Shown here: piece by piece, positions 1-11,308 of the stretch | Position numbering within the stretch: the first letter of the stretch is position 1 | How the letters are laid out: each line of letters starts with the position of its first letter | DNA from: Erinaceus europaeus | Taxonomy: Eukaryota > Chordata > Mammalia > Eulipotyphla > Erinaceidae | DNA: 64,000 nucleotides | Direction: 5' to 3' | Assembly (NCBI RefSeq): GCF_950295315.1 | Contig: NC_080164.1 | Location: 56,329,451 to 56,393,450 of the forward strand | Translations under genes and position numbers: made by a program | Notes under the pieces: generated by a model | The model's input: only the letters and a program-made list of their open reading frames with translations | The model's database searches: none | What the model was told of the DNA's origin: nothing

Positions 1-1815
1 TTCATAAGAAAATGTGTTTGGTTTATAGCTCTAGTATCAGCCCTCCCTTCCTCAACCCTAATAAGCTCATGTCAGAGTTCTGAATTTTGCCATAATGGTA
101 GCCTAAAGGATATATTTTGTAAAAATGAAAAATGAACATATTATTTATATATCAATAGTGTAAAAAGCATTGATCAATGCAAGCAGCCTGATGTTTCCCC
201 TCCAAGCCTCCTTGCCTTCCCCTGCTTCACCCCTCCCTTCTTGCCCCAGGTGCTCAGGACACTCCTTCCTTTTAGAAAAGGAGTGCTAGTCTGTCCTGGT
301 CAGTTTGTGTGGGGATTCTGTATTTAATATAAAGCCTTCAACTGCTGAGTCTCCAAAATGACTCTCTGACAGCCAGCCATTAATTACCATCATCCAAATC
401 TAATTCATTCATCCCTCTCCCTCTCATGTAGAGGGACAGCTAGGGCTGAGGGCACTCAGGGAAATGTAGGCATGATTCCATGTTCTTTATGCAGAGAGGG
501 CTGCCGGAGACTTTGTTGGATGCAGGGGCTTTAATTGAATTGGCTTGCCAATAAAGCTGTTGTCATTCAGTAAGTGAATTTGTTGTACTACTCGAACCAC
601 AGCTGCTGCAGACAGCCTGGAATTTCCTGACGGCAAGCCAGGCCCTGGGCTTGCCTGGGTTCAGCATTTTTGATCAGTCCCAAAGGCCATGCAGAGTGTT
701 CACCCATGGGCTTGGGTTTGGCACCCATTGAGGTGACCACGAGTTGCAGAGGAGGCTGGAACTGAGCAGGAACCTGGTGAGCCAGCTGGGTGTGACCTTG
801 GGGAATCTCCTAGGGAACTAGGCATCCTTAGAAATGTTAGGGGTGGTAATTTGTTGGAAGGAAAACCTTGCCCACCACAATTGCATGTTTCTTCAAGCTG
901 CTGCCCTCGACTCCATCTAGCTAGTCATAAGAGGATATTGCTTCCCATTGTAAAAAAAGAAATTGAGAATATGACAGTTAATATATTTGTGGAGACTTGT
1001 TTAAGAGGTCGAGCGGTACTGAGGAAATACAGCAATGTTAGAACTGGCATTTGTTATTGGGAGATCATTGGGCCAGAAATGCTCTACCTCTCCCCACAGT
1101 TTATAAAACATGGCAAGATTGGCAGGTTGTGTGATTTATGATGGCTTTAAAGTAACATCAAGATTAAGGAAAGTTTTTCAAGGGACTGCAGGGCCATTTT
1201 TATTTTCAGAACACACATGTAGGGAACTCAAGTGAATGAGAGCAGGAATGACAGACTTTTCATGTTTGGTGTGTCTTTACAATTTAAATAAAAAGGAATC
1301 TCTCCTTGAACTCTCCATTCAAGGAATTTCTTTCCTTGTAATTTGGAATTCTCTGAGCAGGACCCAAACCTTTCCAGGGAGTCCAATTGTAGAGGAACTT
1401 TCATAGAACAGAAAAATCTGTTTTTAATCATTCAAGGGTGGTAGGTTTCCCAGCCCTTGCATGTGCTTTTGTCGGTCTATTTGCCTTCTCACCATTTCAT
1501 TGTGCCTTCACCAGGAGATTGGGGAAAACATTCTCTAAGCCAGGTTTGTTGGATCCTGAAATTCTAACTACCCAGGAACTTTTAAAAGTTAACCTATGTG
1601 TTGGCCCTGTTTTTGACTTCGCAGGTGAGGTTAAAATTGATATGTCATACTCTTGGCTCTAGTATTATAAGAGACTTTGTGTTTCTCTGTCAGCATGAAT
1701 ACATGGAATAAAAAGGCTGGGGGGAAATGCATGTATGCTCAGATTTGTATGTGTGTGTAGGGAAGGTTTACTTTGGTGTCTTACTTTAGGGCAAAATAAA
1801 GGAAAATTTGTTCTT
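1..1815. other. unique non-coding sequence, no gene seen
   Basis: No repeat family that I recognise and no convincing exon lies here. Short open frames occur on both strands but lack codon structure or recognisable protein similarity. The stretch at about 320-640 has the texture of conserved non-coding DNA: low in simple repeats, with a TTAATTA-type homeodomain-like core near 380 and balanced composition. That is an impression, not a demonstrated alignment. Confidence 0.5.
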
Positions 1816-1830
1816 AAAATTAAATATTTA
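1816..1830. repeat. target-site duplication, left copy (L1 at 1831)
   Basis: The 15-mer AAAATTAAATATTTA here is repeated exactly at 2781-2795, directly after the A-rich tail of the L1 fragment. This brackets 1831-2780 as a single insertion. Confidence 0.85.
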
Positions 1831-2780
1831 CCGTTGTTGATCCAAGTTGAGGGCAAGGTCCTTATGGGGGCCCACAAAGGGGTCTATTGTGTTGTTCCTG
1901 ACAGAGATGACTGGTAATCCTCCGAAGGGAGGCTGGAAAACATATTCTATGCTACACCTGAGGAAGATGGGTCCTGATATTGGGGCAGCTTGAAACGTTC
2001 CTACTCATGACCATAGAATGCAGGGATGCAGAGGTCACATAGGCTCCTAAGCTGAATATGGGCCCCAGATCACATCAAATCGATGGGGTTTACAGTCAGT
2101 ATTTATAAATCTTTCCCATATTTGGGAGCTACTCTCTTCCCTGATTCAGCTTTCTGGTTCTTTTTCCAGCCATGACATCATCTCCCCAGAGAATAACTTG
2201 GATCCACCTGCATATCAGATTTCAGGCTCAGGGAAAACAAACAAACAAACAAACAAACAAACAAAAAACTAGTATAGCCACAGACCCTTTGGAATTTAAC
2301 TAAAATATGCCTACTAGCTACCTATAAAATGGAGACCTCCTCAACTCTTCATCTGCACTACTCCAGCCTTTAGGTTCATGACTAGTCAACAATTTGGCTT
2401 TATATGTTAAGTCACTTTTTAGCTACCAGGTTCCAGATACTAGCATGATGCCAACCAGACTTCTCTGGACAGACAAGCCCACCAATTTGTCCTAAAGCTC
2501 TGATTCCCCAGAACCCCACCCCAGTAGGGAAAGAGAGAGGCAGGCTGGGAGTATGGATTGACCTGTCAATGCCCATGTTCAGCAGGGAAGCAATTACAGA
2601 AGCCAGACCTTCCACTTTCTGCATCCCACAATGACCTTGGGTCCATACTCCCAGGGAGTTAAAGAATAGGAAAGCTATCGGGGGAGGGGATAGGATACAG
2701 AGTTCTGGTGGTGGAAATTGTGTGGAGTTGTACCCCTCTTATGCTATGGTTTTGTCAGTGTTTCCTTTTTATAAAAAAAA
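1831..2780 (+). mobile_element. L1 3' end with inverted 5' segment
   Basis: From about 1918 to 2780 this matches, in reverse orientation, the L1 3' UTR copies at 27466-28330 and 41535-41960. It ends in an A-run after TTTATAAA. The first part (about 1831-1915) lies in the opposite orientation and corresponds to the L1 segment just upstream of the part at 1918, minus a short gap. That is the signature of a twin-primed 5' inversion. A 15-bp TSD flanks the whole insertion. An internal A-rich tract, (AAAC)n at 2233-2266, is also found at the matching place in another copy (about 27987). No L1 protein sequence is retained. Assignment to L1 rests on similarity to copies that continue into recognisable L1 3' sequence. 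Confidence 0.8.
2233..2266 (+). repeat. (AAAC)n microsatellite inside L1 3' UTR
   Basis: About seven AAAC units seen directly. The corresponding site in the copy near 27987 reads (GTTT)n on this strand, so the tract belongs to the L1 family's internal A-rich run and varies between copies. Confidence 0.85.
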
Positions 2781-2795
2781 AAAATTAAATATTTA
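2781..2795. repeat. target-site duplication, right copy (L1 at 1831)
   Basis: Exact repeat of 1816-1830. Its first As merge with the element's A-tail, so the boundary is uncertain by a few bases. Confidence 0.85.
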
Positions 2796-4105
2796 AGTCT
2801 GTTCACTATAATTTCCACTGAATACAATTAGGCTTTTCCACATAAAATGTGGCTTATAAAATATAATTATGCGTGTACAAACTGTTATATTTACTGTGAA
2901 GTTTAAAAATTAATCCCCAAATTAAAAAATAAAAATAAACAAAGAAAAAAAACAAAATAATTATTATTTTGTTTCAGGAAGTGACCTGAACTAGAAAATA
3001 AAATTAAGGTCCATCTTTTATAGCTTCAGGTTTGTTTCAACTTTTTCCATTTCCAAATTAGTTAATTTTTAAAGTAATAGTCAAATTTAAGTTATGTAAG
3101 TTGAATTTTTTTCCTTTTTTCAAATGAGAAATTTGTCTATCCAAGCAACAGGTGTTCTAAAATAGTAGAAAAACAAATGAAAGCTATTTCTTCAAATTGA
3201 GGAAACATGTCTACAGAGTAAAGGACATGGTATCTGCTCTACTCTGTTCCCATCAATTGACTTCTTTCTGTACCTCCGGTCTCTGACTTCAGGGCTTTGT
3301 ATCCTCCCACTAATTTTTTATTCCTTTCCTTCCTTGACCTCCTTAGTTTATCTTTCTCTCATGTTTTTCCTCCAGGTCTTAATCCATCATCTATCAAATT
3401 ATTCAGCAATATTAAAATTTTAAATTATTTTTGTCTTACCTCATTTGGCTAATTTCATTTGCTTCCCCCAATTGATTATTTTTCTCTTCTTTAATAGAAA
3501 TTGTATATTTATTACCCAATGAACAGCATACCACCACCTTGATGAATTGTTCCAAGTAACTACTTTACATAAGCTACTATCTTGGGTGAAAACTTAGATC
3601 TGTATTGAACTTTCTAAGATGATAAACTGATGGAAAACTAGAGACCATATTATTATTAGAGACCAACCATATTATTATTATTATTCATTTTGGGTTTTGG
3701 TTTTTCATATTAAGTACCTTTCTGCATTTCTCTTTGATAAGTGGAACTAATGTCTTCATGTGAACTGGAAATGCTAAGTTGATCATAGTCTCTTGAGGAT
3801 TTTGTGTCTTGTTCTGACATCTTCAGTCACTTCAATAGAATTTGAGTGCATTAAGGGATCAAGGAGCTCAGTTTATATGTATGATGTTCTCAAGTTGCTC
3901 TCAAGTCTATTCCTAAGCCAAGTTCTGATGGTCTTTAGGGGAGAAACCTTTTCATATGCCAGATGAGTATAGTTCAGTGTGAAGCTTCATGGCAAGTCAT
4001 CACAATACTTTAATAATTTTATAGAAAATACAACTTGGCGTCCTCTTACTTTGGTAAGCATTGTTTCACTTCTCTTTCCAGGATTCAAATTTCAACTTGG
4101 GTTCC
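2796..4105. other. AT-rich unique sequence, no gene seen
   Basis: AT-rich sequence with a short ATT repeat near 3650-3690. I see no SINE head, LINE motif or exon. Parts may be very old, unrecognisable repeats. Confidence 0.4.
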
Positions 4106-4119
4106 CACATTACTTTTCT

Positions 4120-4340
4120 TTTTTTTAAAACATTTTTTTTTACTATCTTTGTTGGATAAAGACAGCCAGAAATCAAAAGGGAAGGGGGTGATAGAGAGGG
4201 AGAGAGACAGAAAGACCCCTGCAGCCCTCCTTAACCACTTGCAAAACTTCCCTCCTGCAGGTAGGGAAAGGGGCCTTGAACTTGGGTCCTTGAGCATTAT
4301 AACGTGTGCACTCAACCAGGTGCGCCACCACCTGGCCCCT
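4120..4340 (-). mobile_element. tRNA-derived SINE (ERI-like, older type), TSD
   Basis: On the minus strand: a CCAGGTGGTGGCGCACCTGG head, a B-box-like GGTTCAAG region, a CCTGCAG-containing body, a CTCTCT-rich segment and a terminal A/T-rich tail. CACATTACTTTTCT is repeated exactly at 4106-4119 and 4341-4354. This older subfamily lacks the (ACA)n-rich 3' part of the young one. Confidence 0.9.
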
Positions 4341-4520
4341 CACATTACTTTTCTCAAACTGGGCTAAGATGAGGGTATGTTGGACAGAAGTTGGGACTAA
4401 ATGGTAAACATCGTAATTTTCTTGGAGCATTTATTTTATGTAAAAATTGGGGGTGGAAATGCTAATTAACAGGAAGATTATTGTTTTGCTAAAGGGGTGA
4501 ATATAAAATTTGTGTTAAGT

Positions 4521-4731
4521 GGTTAAGTGGTGGCACACCTGGTTAAGTGCACACATTACAGTACACAAGGACCCAGGCTCAAGCCCCTGGTTCCCACCTG
4601 CAGGGGAAAAGCTTCATGAATAGAGCAGCAGGGCTGCAGGTATCTCTCTGTCTCTTTCCCTTTCTATCTTCTCATCCCCTCCTAATTTCTCTCTGTCTCT
4701 ATCCAATAGTAAAAGAAAATATTTTAAAGTA
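4521..4731 (+). mobile_element. tRNA-derived SINE (ERI-like, older type), TSD
   Basis: Head GGTGGCACACCTGGTTAAG, then CAAGCCCC (B-box region), CCACCTGCAGGGG, CT-rich body and an ATCCAATAG...AAA tail. ATAAAATTTGTGTTAAGT is repeated exactly at 4503-4520 and 4732-4749 (18 bp), proving insertion by target-primed reverse transcription. Confidence 0.92.
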
Positions 4732-4749
4732 ATAAAATTTGTGTTAAGT

Positions 4750-7700
4750 TTAAATAAAATCAGAAAACTTTCAAACTTCTTTTTGAGGTTCTCTATTTTA
4801 GCCTTCATCCCAGTCCTCAGTAGTGTGGTTTTACTCTTGTCTGCATGAGGGGAGGAGCTTTGCATAACTCTTGAACCAGTTACTCTACTGAATTTCCTAT
4901 CAAAGCTGAGAAAGATTAATTTGTCTGACAATGAATCTTATTTTTTTTTGGAGTGCATATCTTATTGTATATATAGTGTCAAATTCGGTCACCCCTAATT
5001 AAGGTCCAGATATTAGCAGTTGTGCATAAGCAAGTTATATGCAAGTATAAGAAGGACAAAAGATTTTGACAAACATTAAATTTTCTTGTTTTGTGAAAGT
5101 GTCTGCATATGTACAGTATTCAGTTGACCCATTGTCATCTGAAGACTTGCCATTTTGTGTGGAATGTTTCAGCTTCTTATGTTCCAAATTTTCACTTATT
5201 TGCTTTGGGGAGTTTCCTCATTCATTTAGTTGTGATGAATGAGAAGTTTTTTTAACCAGGAGCCTAAATATCAAATCAAGATTAGGCTCAAGGGAGATTT
5301 GTAAAGTGGACAATCTTGGCAAAGGCATCATATTGATTTCCATAGGGCTTTGGCCTCATGCCTTCCCCTCTTCCCCCATGAAACTCCCATTCCTGTTGAA
5401 ATCTATAGCACCAAGCACTGGACACCAGAGCTCCTTTAGACCTTCTGAGGCTAACAGTTCTTTGAGTCTTGCAGTGCCACACTCTGACATTGGTCTTTCA
5501 AGTTTTGTTTTTTTGAGGTGAGAAGCACAGATCCCCCAGGAAGAGTCAACAAAGAGAAAACTTTTCTTTATGACTACAGTAGATTTAATCTAAGGCACCT
5601 ATTTCGCCCAATTCACAAATGTAATGGTCTCAAGATGTGTTGTTCCTCAGTTGCATGGGGAAGGATAGTACTGAAAAAGGAAATATGGAAACAGGAAACC
5701 ATAAAGAGACTAAACCCAAACACTGAACACTCTTCACCTACCTTTGACCACAAAGAGAAACTTGAGAGTGGGAGACCGGGAAGATCTTGGGCATCCAGGT
5801 ACAGGGGTTGGAAGGTCATTGCCTAGATAAGCAATAATATTGCATGTATTTCTTTTTTTTTTTTTTTTTTGTCTTGTTTTGTTAAATTTCTTGAGTATTG
5901 CAAATGACTCTTATGGCACAAGATGCATTGTTAGTTCAAGATGCCATTGGATTCCTTGGCATGACGCTGCTGATGTGTGCATGATGCACGAGGAAAGAGT
6001 CTGCAAAGCAAATTAACAGTGGTAGCAAGACTTGGGGAGGGACCATTTAAGTATCTGAGAACAAGCCATTTTCTAATACTGTAGTAGAACCACTAGTATA
6101 CAGCTTCAATGTGGTATTGGCAAGTGAATAATATCTAGTTAGTGAATCTAGTTGAAAGAAATAAAATAGCCATTTCTGTTCTCTAGTTCAGACACTTCAG
6201 TAACTCAGATTTATCAGATGCTCTGAATTGAAGGTGTGATAAGAATGTTCTCTCACATTTTTGGTGTTGAGCATGCATGCAAGCAGAGTTTTTTTTCTTC
6301 AGAAGAAAAATAAATGACTACATTCTCTTTGGGGTTTTGAAGCCACATGACTAAAAACATAAAGGTGATAACTGTGATATGCTTTTTTAATGAGGGCAGA
6401 GATGTCAAGAGAAACTAGATTTCTAGGAACAAAACAATGCTCTGTCAGACACAGTGGACTTAAGACCTTTTTTCTCTCTTGGAATAATGTCCTTAAAAAT
6501 AACCAAATATTCCATTCAATAGAAAAATGTTCATTCCTCCTTCCCATCAATATGAATTGTTGTCATTGAGTGTGGGGCACAAACAAGACATATTGATTTT
6601 GGAAATTAAAATGGGAATGTTTAAGAATGCTTTCAAAGAATTATTTGGAATTTTAGCCATCTGAATGGCTTTCTTTTTAGGGTCAGTGAGAGTGTTCTTG
6701 CTAAAATGTAGCCCATTGCTTTAGAAATAGTTTCCTTAATGTCTTTCCTGTCGCCCCTGCTGGGTCTGTGCAGGAAATGTAAACCAACATACAATATGTG
6801 TGTTTATTTTCATGTCCCATTTTATGGGAAATTGGATGGGGTATTCCACGGAGGCTTCAGCTATGAACTCTTGACAGTACAGGGAAAGCAGGGCAGGCTG
6901 TTGCTACAAGAGTTTGCAAGAGAAGATGAAACTTCCTGCAGGAGTTCTAATATAGAAGAGGTGAAGAGAGTAGTCAGTAATAAAATTGACTGGTGAGTTT
7001 CTGAGCCATTAAGCGATACCCTTCCCAGCTAGTACCAGTTATCAGCACAGTAGGTCTGCTGTGGCACACCTCAGCTTGTGACATGCTATGTCTGATACTA
7101 TATGATCTTTCTGCCTTTGCTGCAGAGAAAACTCAGAATACCAAACACCAGAAGTCCATAAGAGGTCATTAACCAAAAAAGGAGCCAGAGTTATCCCAGG
7201 GTTCAAGGAGCACCAGAAAGGTTCTAGATTGTCAAACCAGTCATATCCTGGCCACGTGTAGGTGGTAATTAAAGCACTTTTTTTTTTTTTTCTGGGATCC
7301 TACTGGAAAAGCAATTTACAAAGTGACTAGGTGGTGTGGACCAGAGTAGGGAATGTGTGTCTGTGTTTCCCATAGCATGTTTGAAATCCTAGAGTTAGGC
7401 CCATCTGTAAGACAGCAGTAGGTGTCAGTGGGGAATGCAAGTTCTTCCTGCGGACGACAGAAGTTAGTATGTTTGCATTTTAAGCTCATAAACAGCTGCA
7501 GCCTGAACCATCATTACAAACACATTGGTGCTGGAGGCGCTAAGGGCTGCTGTTTGTCAGTGCACTTTGGCAATTTCCAAGCTGCAGACTAAAATACTGT
7601 ATAAACTTCCAATTTGATTAGGATTTTGATTTGTGTTTCTAAACAAGGAAATTAAGGAGTGTCAAATTAATTTTGTGTCTTGGTCACTTTTTAATTCCAG

Positions 7701-8920
7701 TTGGCCATCCCAGCCTAGATGTGCAAATACTGATTCCAAGAAATAGTTGAAGCACTAAACTTGGTAAATAAATGTGTTTATTTTACAAATGGATTCAAGA
7801 TGAGACACCCAGCATTTCTCCAGGGCATTTCTGTCCCTGCCTGTTCATTTTAGCAGCTTGACCAAATGAGTTCTCTTCCCTTAGTATAATATTTAAATAG
7901 ACTTCTGGCATCTAATGCATTGTCTGCTGCTCCAGTTCCCTAAGAAAGACATTTAAATAGATGTTGACTATGTTGCATCTACCATGAAAGCCAATCCATT
8001 AAAAATCCTGGTCACTTCTCTTTCTCTAATTTTAGATGAGCCTTGTGGGATTATTGGCATTTGAGAAAGCTCATTTTATCAGAGTTGAAGGTTTTGGATT
8101 TAGTTTTTTTTTTTTTTTTTAAGTAATCCTTTCTCCTCTTTTCTACTAGAAAAATAAAACTACACTTTAACTCCTGGGTGGGAATAGTCCCACCTTGTCA
8201 TCTTTCAAGTCCCAGCATGTCCTTTACCCTACTCTTCTCATAATCAATAGGAGAAAGCAAAAGACCCTTGACAGGTATTTGCCTTCTAGGAATTTGTAAT
8301 CTGAAGAGACAAACTTCCCTATTCAGAAGGTAACCTGGTGGTTTGAGTTATTTGCTAAGGGGTACAGACTGAAGAGGGAAAAAAACAATCATTGTATGCT
8401 GGGATGTGGAGGTGAACTTGAGATCTGAAGGAATAGTGAGAAATGGATAAGTGCTGCGTAAGGGAGGGAATGCTGATAGCAGCAAAAAGATGGTGAATAT
8501 AAGTGGAACAGCATCTCCAAATTAAGAGGTGGAAAACAAAAGAGAAACAGTCTGACTACAGCCTATAAAGAGAAAGACACTTGTGTGGGAGAAGCAGAAG
8601 ATGGGACTGAGAGTTGGAGAAGTCTTGAGAGTAAGGTGAAGGAGTTTGGATTTGGTTCTGTGGGGTGTCCTTGCTCCCATAAGTGATGGAAAATATGAAG
8701 CAAAGCTAGAGAGGCTTTTGTTCTCAATGTTCGTGGGTATTGGGTGGCACATGTTAATTAATACTGGCCACCAGAACAAGATCTTCCTGGAAACTGGAAG
8801 TCAAAACATTTCTCTTAATTAGTGGAGGTAGAGGTTGTTATGGACTGGGGTTGGCTGAAAAGTTTGTTAGGAACAGGTGGGGTTTTGTGAGTACTCAGTA
8901 TTTTGTAGCATTCAGTCCCA
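4750..8920. other. unique sequence, no confirmed gene
   Basis: About 4.2 kb with poly-T runs near 5850, 7280 and 8110 but no recognisable SINE or LINE. An exon-like segment is listed separately at 6774-6992. The stretch 7480-7760 again has the look of conserved non-coding DNA (E-box CAGCTG near 7494, AT-rich homeobox-type cores, few simple repeats). No known protein is recognised. Confidence 0.45.
6774..6992 (+). other. weak candidate exon between splice-like signals
   Basis: A pyrimidine-rich stretch ending in TCTGTGCAG precedes 6774, and GTGAGT follows the G at 6992. The 219-bp interval is a multiple of three and open in one frame (about 73 residues, ending ...KIDW), with stops in at least one other frame. 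The predicted peptide resembles no protein I recognise. Splice-like pairs occur often by chance in 64 kb, so this is only a candidate for a non-coding or lineage-specific exon. Confidence 0.15.
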
Positions 8921-8924
8921 ACTT

Positions 8925-9462
8925 TTATTTATTTTTAAAAATTACTTATAGGGGTCCAGGTGATGGTGCACCAGTTAGGCGCACATAATGCGAAATGCTG
9001 GGACCAGCGCAAGGATCCCTATTTGAGTCCCTGGCTCCCCACCTGTAGGAGGGTCGCTTCACAAGCAGTGGAGCAGGTCTGCAGGTGTCTATCTTTCTCT
9101 CCACTTCTTTACCTTCTCCTCTTCTCTCAATTTCTTTCTGTCCTACCCAACAACAACAACAACAGCAACAACCACAACAATAAGAGAGGGAAAAAAAAGG
9201 CCACCAGGAGCAGTGGATTCATACTGCAGGCATTGAGCTCCGGCAATAATCCGGAGACAAATATATATTACTAGATAGAGACAGAGAAAAATTGAGGAAG
9301 GAAAGGGATATAGAGAGGGAAAGAGACAGAGACATACCTACAGCCCCACTTCACCTCTTATGACGCTTTTCCCTGTAGGTGGTGACCAGAGGCTTGAACC
9401 CAGGTCCTTATGCATTCTAATATGTGTGCTTAATCATGCGCATGGCCACCTTGTCCCCTTTA
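8925..9462 (-). mobile_element. tRNA-derived SINE, split by a nested SINE
   Basis: The minus-strand SINE tail (TTTATTTATTTTTAAAAAT) lies at 8925-8952. The rest of the same element (AGATAGAGACAGAG through CAGGTCC to the GGTGGCC-like head) resumes at about 9269-9462. The interruption is a younger plus-strand SINE. Similar ATTACT-type bases at both junctions are consistent with its target-site duplication. Confidence 0.75.
8953..9262 (+). mobile_element. tRNA-derived SINE (long ERI-like type), nested
   Basis: Head GGTCCAGGTGATGGTGCACC, GATCCCTATTTGAGTCCC in the B-box position, CTCCCCACCTG, a TCTTTCTCTCC body, CCTACCCAACAACAACAAC and the long-type 3' extension (CCAGGAGCAGTGGATTCAT ... GGCAATAATCC). 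It sits inside the minus-strand SINE annotated at 8925-9462. Confidence 0.85.
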
Positions 9463-9507
9463 GTCTCAAATTCTACCACTGGAAGATGCTAATTAAAAGT
9501 GTCACTA

Positions 9508-9661
9508 GAAGGGGGCCTGGGACCCAGGTTTGAGCCCCCTGTTCCCCACTTGCAGGAGGAAAGCTTTGCCAGTGGTGAAGCAGTGCTATGTCTGTCTCTC
9601 TATCTATCTCTTTGACCCTTTCAATTTCTAGCTGTTTCTATCCAATAAATAAAAAATATAA
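9508..9661 (+). mobile_element. 5'-truncated tRNA-derived SINE (older type)
   Basis: GACCCAGGTTTGAGCCCCC, CCCACTTGCAGGAGGAAAGC, CT-rich body and ATCCAATAAATAAAAAATA tail. The head upstream of the B-box region is mostly missing. Confidence 0.8.
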
Positions 9662-9940
9662 AGGAGGTCGGGTAGTAGCCCAGTGGGTTAAGTGCACATG
9701 GTGCAAAGTGCAGGGACCTTTGTAAGGATCCTGGTTCGAGCCCCTGTATCCCTACCTGCCGGGTGGTTGCTTCACTAGTGGTAAAGCAGGTCTGCAGGTG
9801 TCTTTCTCTCTTCCTCTGTCTTCCCCTCCCCTCTCCATTTCTCTCTATCCTATCCAACAACAATGATATCAGTAACAATAATAATAACCACAACATTGAT
9901 ACCATATATATATGCCACAAACATTTAAAAAAAAGAGACA
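9662..9940 (+). mobile_element. tRNA-derived SINE (young ERI-like type)
   Basis: Head GGTCGGGTAGTAGCCCAGTG, A-box-like TAGCCCAGTGGG, B-box GGTTCGAGCCC, AGCAGGTCTGCAGGTGTC, CTATCCTATCCAACAAC and an (ATAATAACC)-rich tail ending in A-run near 9930. It directly abuts the preceding SINE's tail, a common pattern of SINE insertion into A-rich tails. Confidence 0.88.
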
Positions 9941-10048
9941 GTAGATCCTACCTTGGTAGTCAAGATGAATGAAAAATACATTGATTGCCAAATTTATTTA
10001 TTTCTGGCTCCTTTTCATTCTGTTCAAAATAGTAATTGATAGTGGCTC

Positions 10049-10064
10049 AAAAAGAAAGAAAAAC

Positions 10065-10099
<35 letters not shown>

Positions 10100-10124
10100 A
10101 AAGAAAAGAAAAGAAAAGAAAAAA
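10049..10124 (+). repeat. (GAAA)n / (GAAAA)n microsatellite
   Basis: Purine tract of GAAA units passing into GAAAA units, immediately 5' of an L1 fragment. It may have grown from an A-rich tail. Confidence 0.85.
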
Positions 10125-10901
10125 AACAACAAAAAAACAAATGACCAAATCCAAAAATGGGAGAGGATATGAACAGATTATTCTCACAGAAGAAATCTAA
10201 AAGGCCAATAAACATATGAAAAAAATGCTCCAACTATTTGATTGTCAGAGATATGCAAATAAAGACAACAATGAGAAACGACTTCACTCCTGTGAGAATG
10301 TCATACATCAGAAAAGGTAACAACAGCAAATGCTGGAGAGGTTGTGGGGAGAAAGGAACTCTCCTATACTGCTGGTGGGAATGTAAATTGGTCCAACCCC
10401 TGTGGAGAGCAGTCTGGAGAACTCTCAGAAGTCTAGAAGTGGAATTTTCCTATGATCCTGCAATTTCTCTCCTGGGGATATATCCTAAGGAACCCAACAT
10501 ACCCATCCAAAAAGATCTGTGTATACCTATGTTCATAGCAGCACAATTTGTAATAGACAAAACCTGGAAGCAACCCAGGTGTCTAACAACAGATGAGTGG
10601 CCAAGTAAGTTGTTATCTATATATACAATGGAATACTACTCAGCTATTAAAAATGATGATTTCCCCATTTTCAGCCCATCTTGGATGGAGCTTGAAGAAA
10701 TCATGTTAAGTGAGATAAGTCAGAAACAAAAGAATGAATATGGGATGATCTCACTCATATACATAAGTTGAAAAACAAGATCAGAAGGGAAAACACTAAG
10801 CAGAACTTGGACTGGAGTTGTTATATTGCACCAAAGTAAAAAACTGGAGTGATAGGGAAGTTTTCAGGTCCTGGAACATGATGATAGAGGAAGATCTAGT
10901 A

Positions 10902-10912
10902 GGGGTTGTATT
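10902..10912. repeat. target-site duplication, left copy
   Basis: GGGGTTGTATT, repeated exactly at 11216-11226, flanks the minus-strand SINE in the L1. Confidence 0.88.
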
Positions 10913-11215
10913 TTTAAAAAAAATGTTTTTATATTTATTTATTTATTTTCCCTTTTGTTGTCCTTGTTGTTTAACATTGTTGTGGTTATCATTGTTGTTA
11001 TTGATGTCGTTGTTGTTGGATAGGACAGAGAGAAATGTAGAGAGGAGGGGAAAACAGAGGGTGAGAGAAAGACAGACACCTGCAGACCTGCTTCACCACT
11101 TGTGAAGCGACTCCCCTGCAGGTGGGGAGCCAGGGGCTGGAACCTGGCTCCTTAAGCCAGTCCTTGTGCTTTGTGCCACATGCGCTTAACCTGCTGTACC
11201 ACCACCCGACTCCCT
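10913..11215 (-). mobile_element. tRNA-derived SINE (young ERI-like type) inside L1
   Basis: On the minus strand: a GGGAGTCGGGTGGTGGTACAG head, AGGTTCCAGCCCC, CTCCCCACCTGCAGGGGAGT, CTTTCTCTCACCCTC body and a long ACAACAA/ATAATAA region followed by AAATA tail. Exact 11-bp TSD on both sides. Confidence 0.93.
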
Positions 11216-11226
11216 GGGGTTGTATT
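11216..11226. repeat. target-site duplication, right copy
   Basis: GGGGTTGTATT, identical to 10902-10912. Confidence 0.88.
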
Positions 11227-11308
11227 GTTATGCATGTATAAGCTACTGTATTTTGCTGTCAACTGTAAGCCATTAATCCCCCAATAAAGAAATAAAAAAA
11301 AGAAAGAA

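Larger units (their letters stand above)
10131..11308 (+). mobile_element. 5'-truncated L1 3' end, interrupted by a SINE
   Basis: The stretch translates to a broken L1 ORF2 C-terminal signature (GTLLYCWWECKLVQPLW, then LGIYPKEPNIP and YTMEYYSAIKND), open for about 177 codons over 10238-10771. It continues into the 3' UTR and ends at AATAAA (11283-11288) plus an A-rich tail. A SINE with its own TSD sits at 10913-11215, so the L1 is older than that SINE. No RT domain remains, so the copy is dead. Confidence 0.88.

Noticed and set aside
2233..2266. (AAAC)n as an independent microsatellite locus
   Set aside because: The same place in sister L1 copies has a homologous A-rich or (GTTT)n run, so it is part of the L1.
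10238..10771. 177-codon open frame as a host gene
   Set aside because: CWWECKLVQPLW and YTMEYYSAIKND identify it as the L1 ORF2 C-terminus/3' end, followed by L1 3' UTR, AATAAA and an A-tail.
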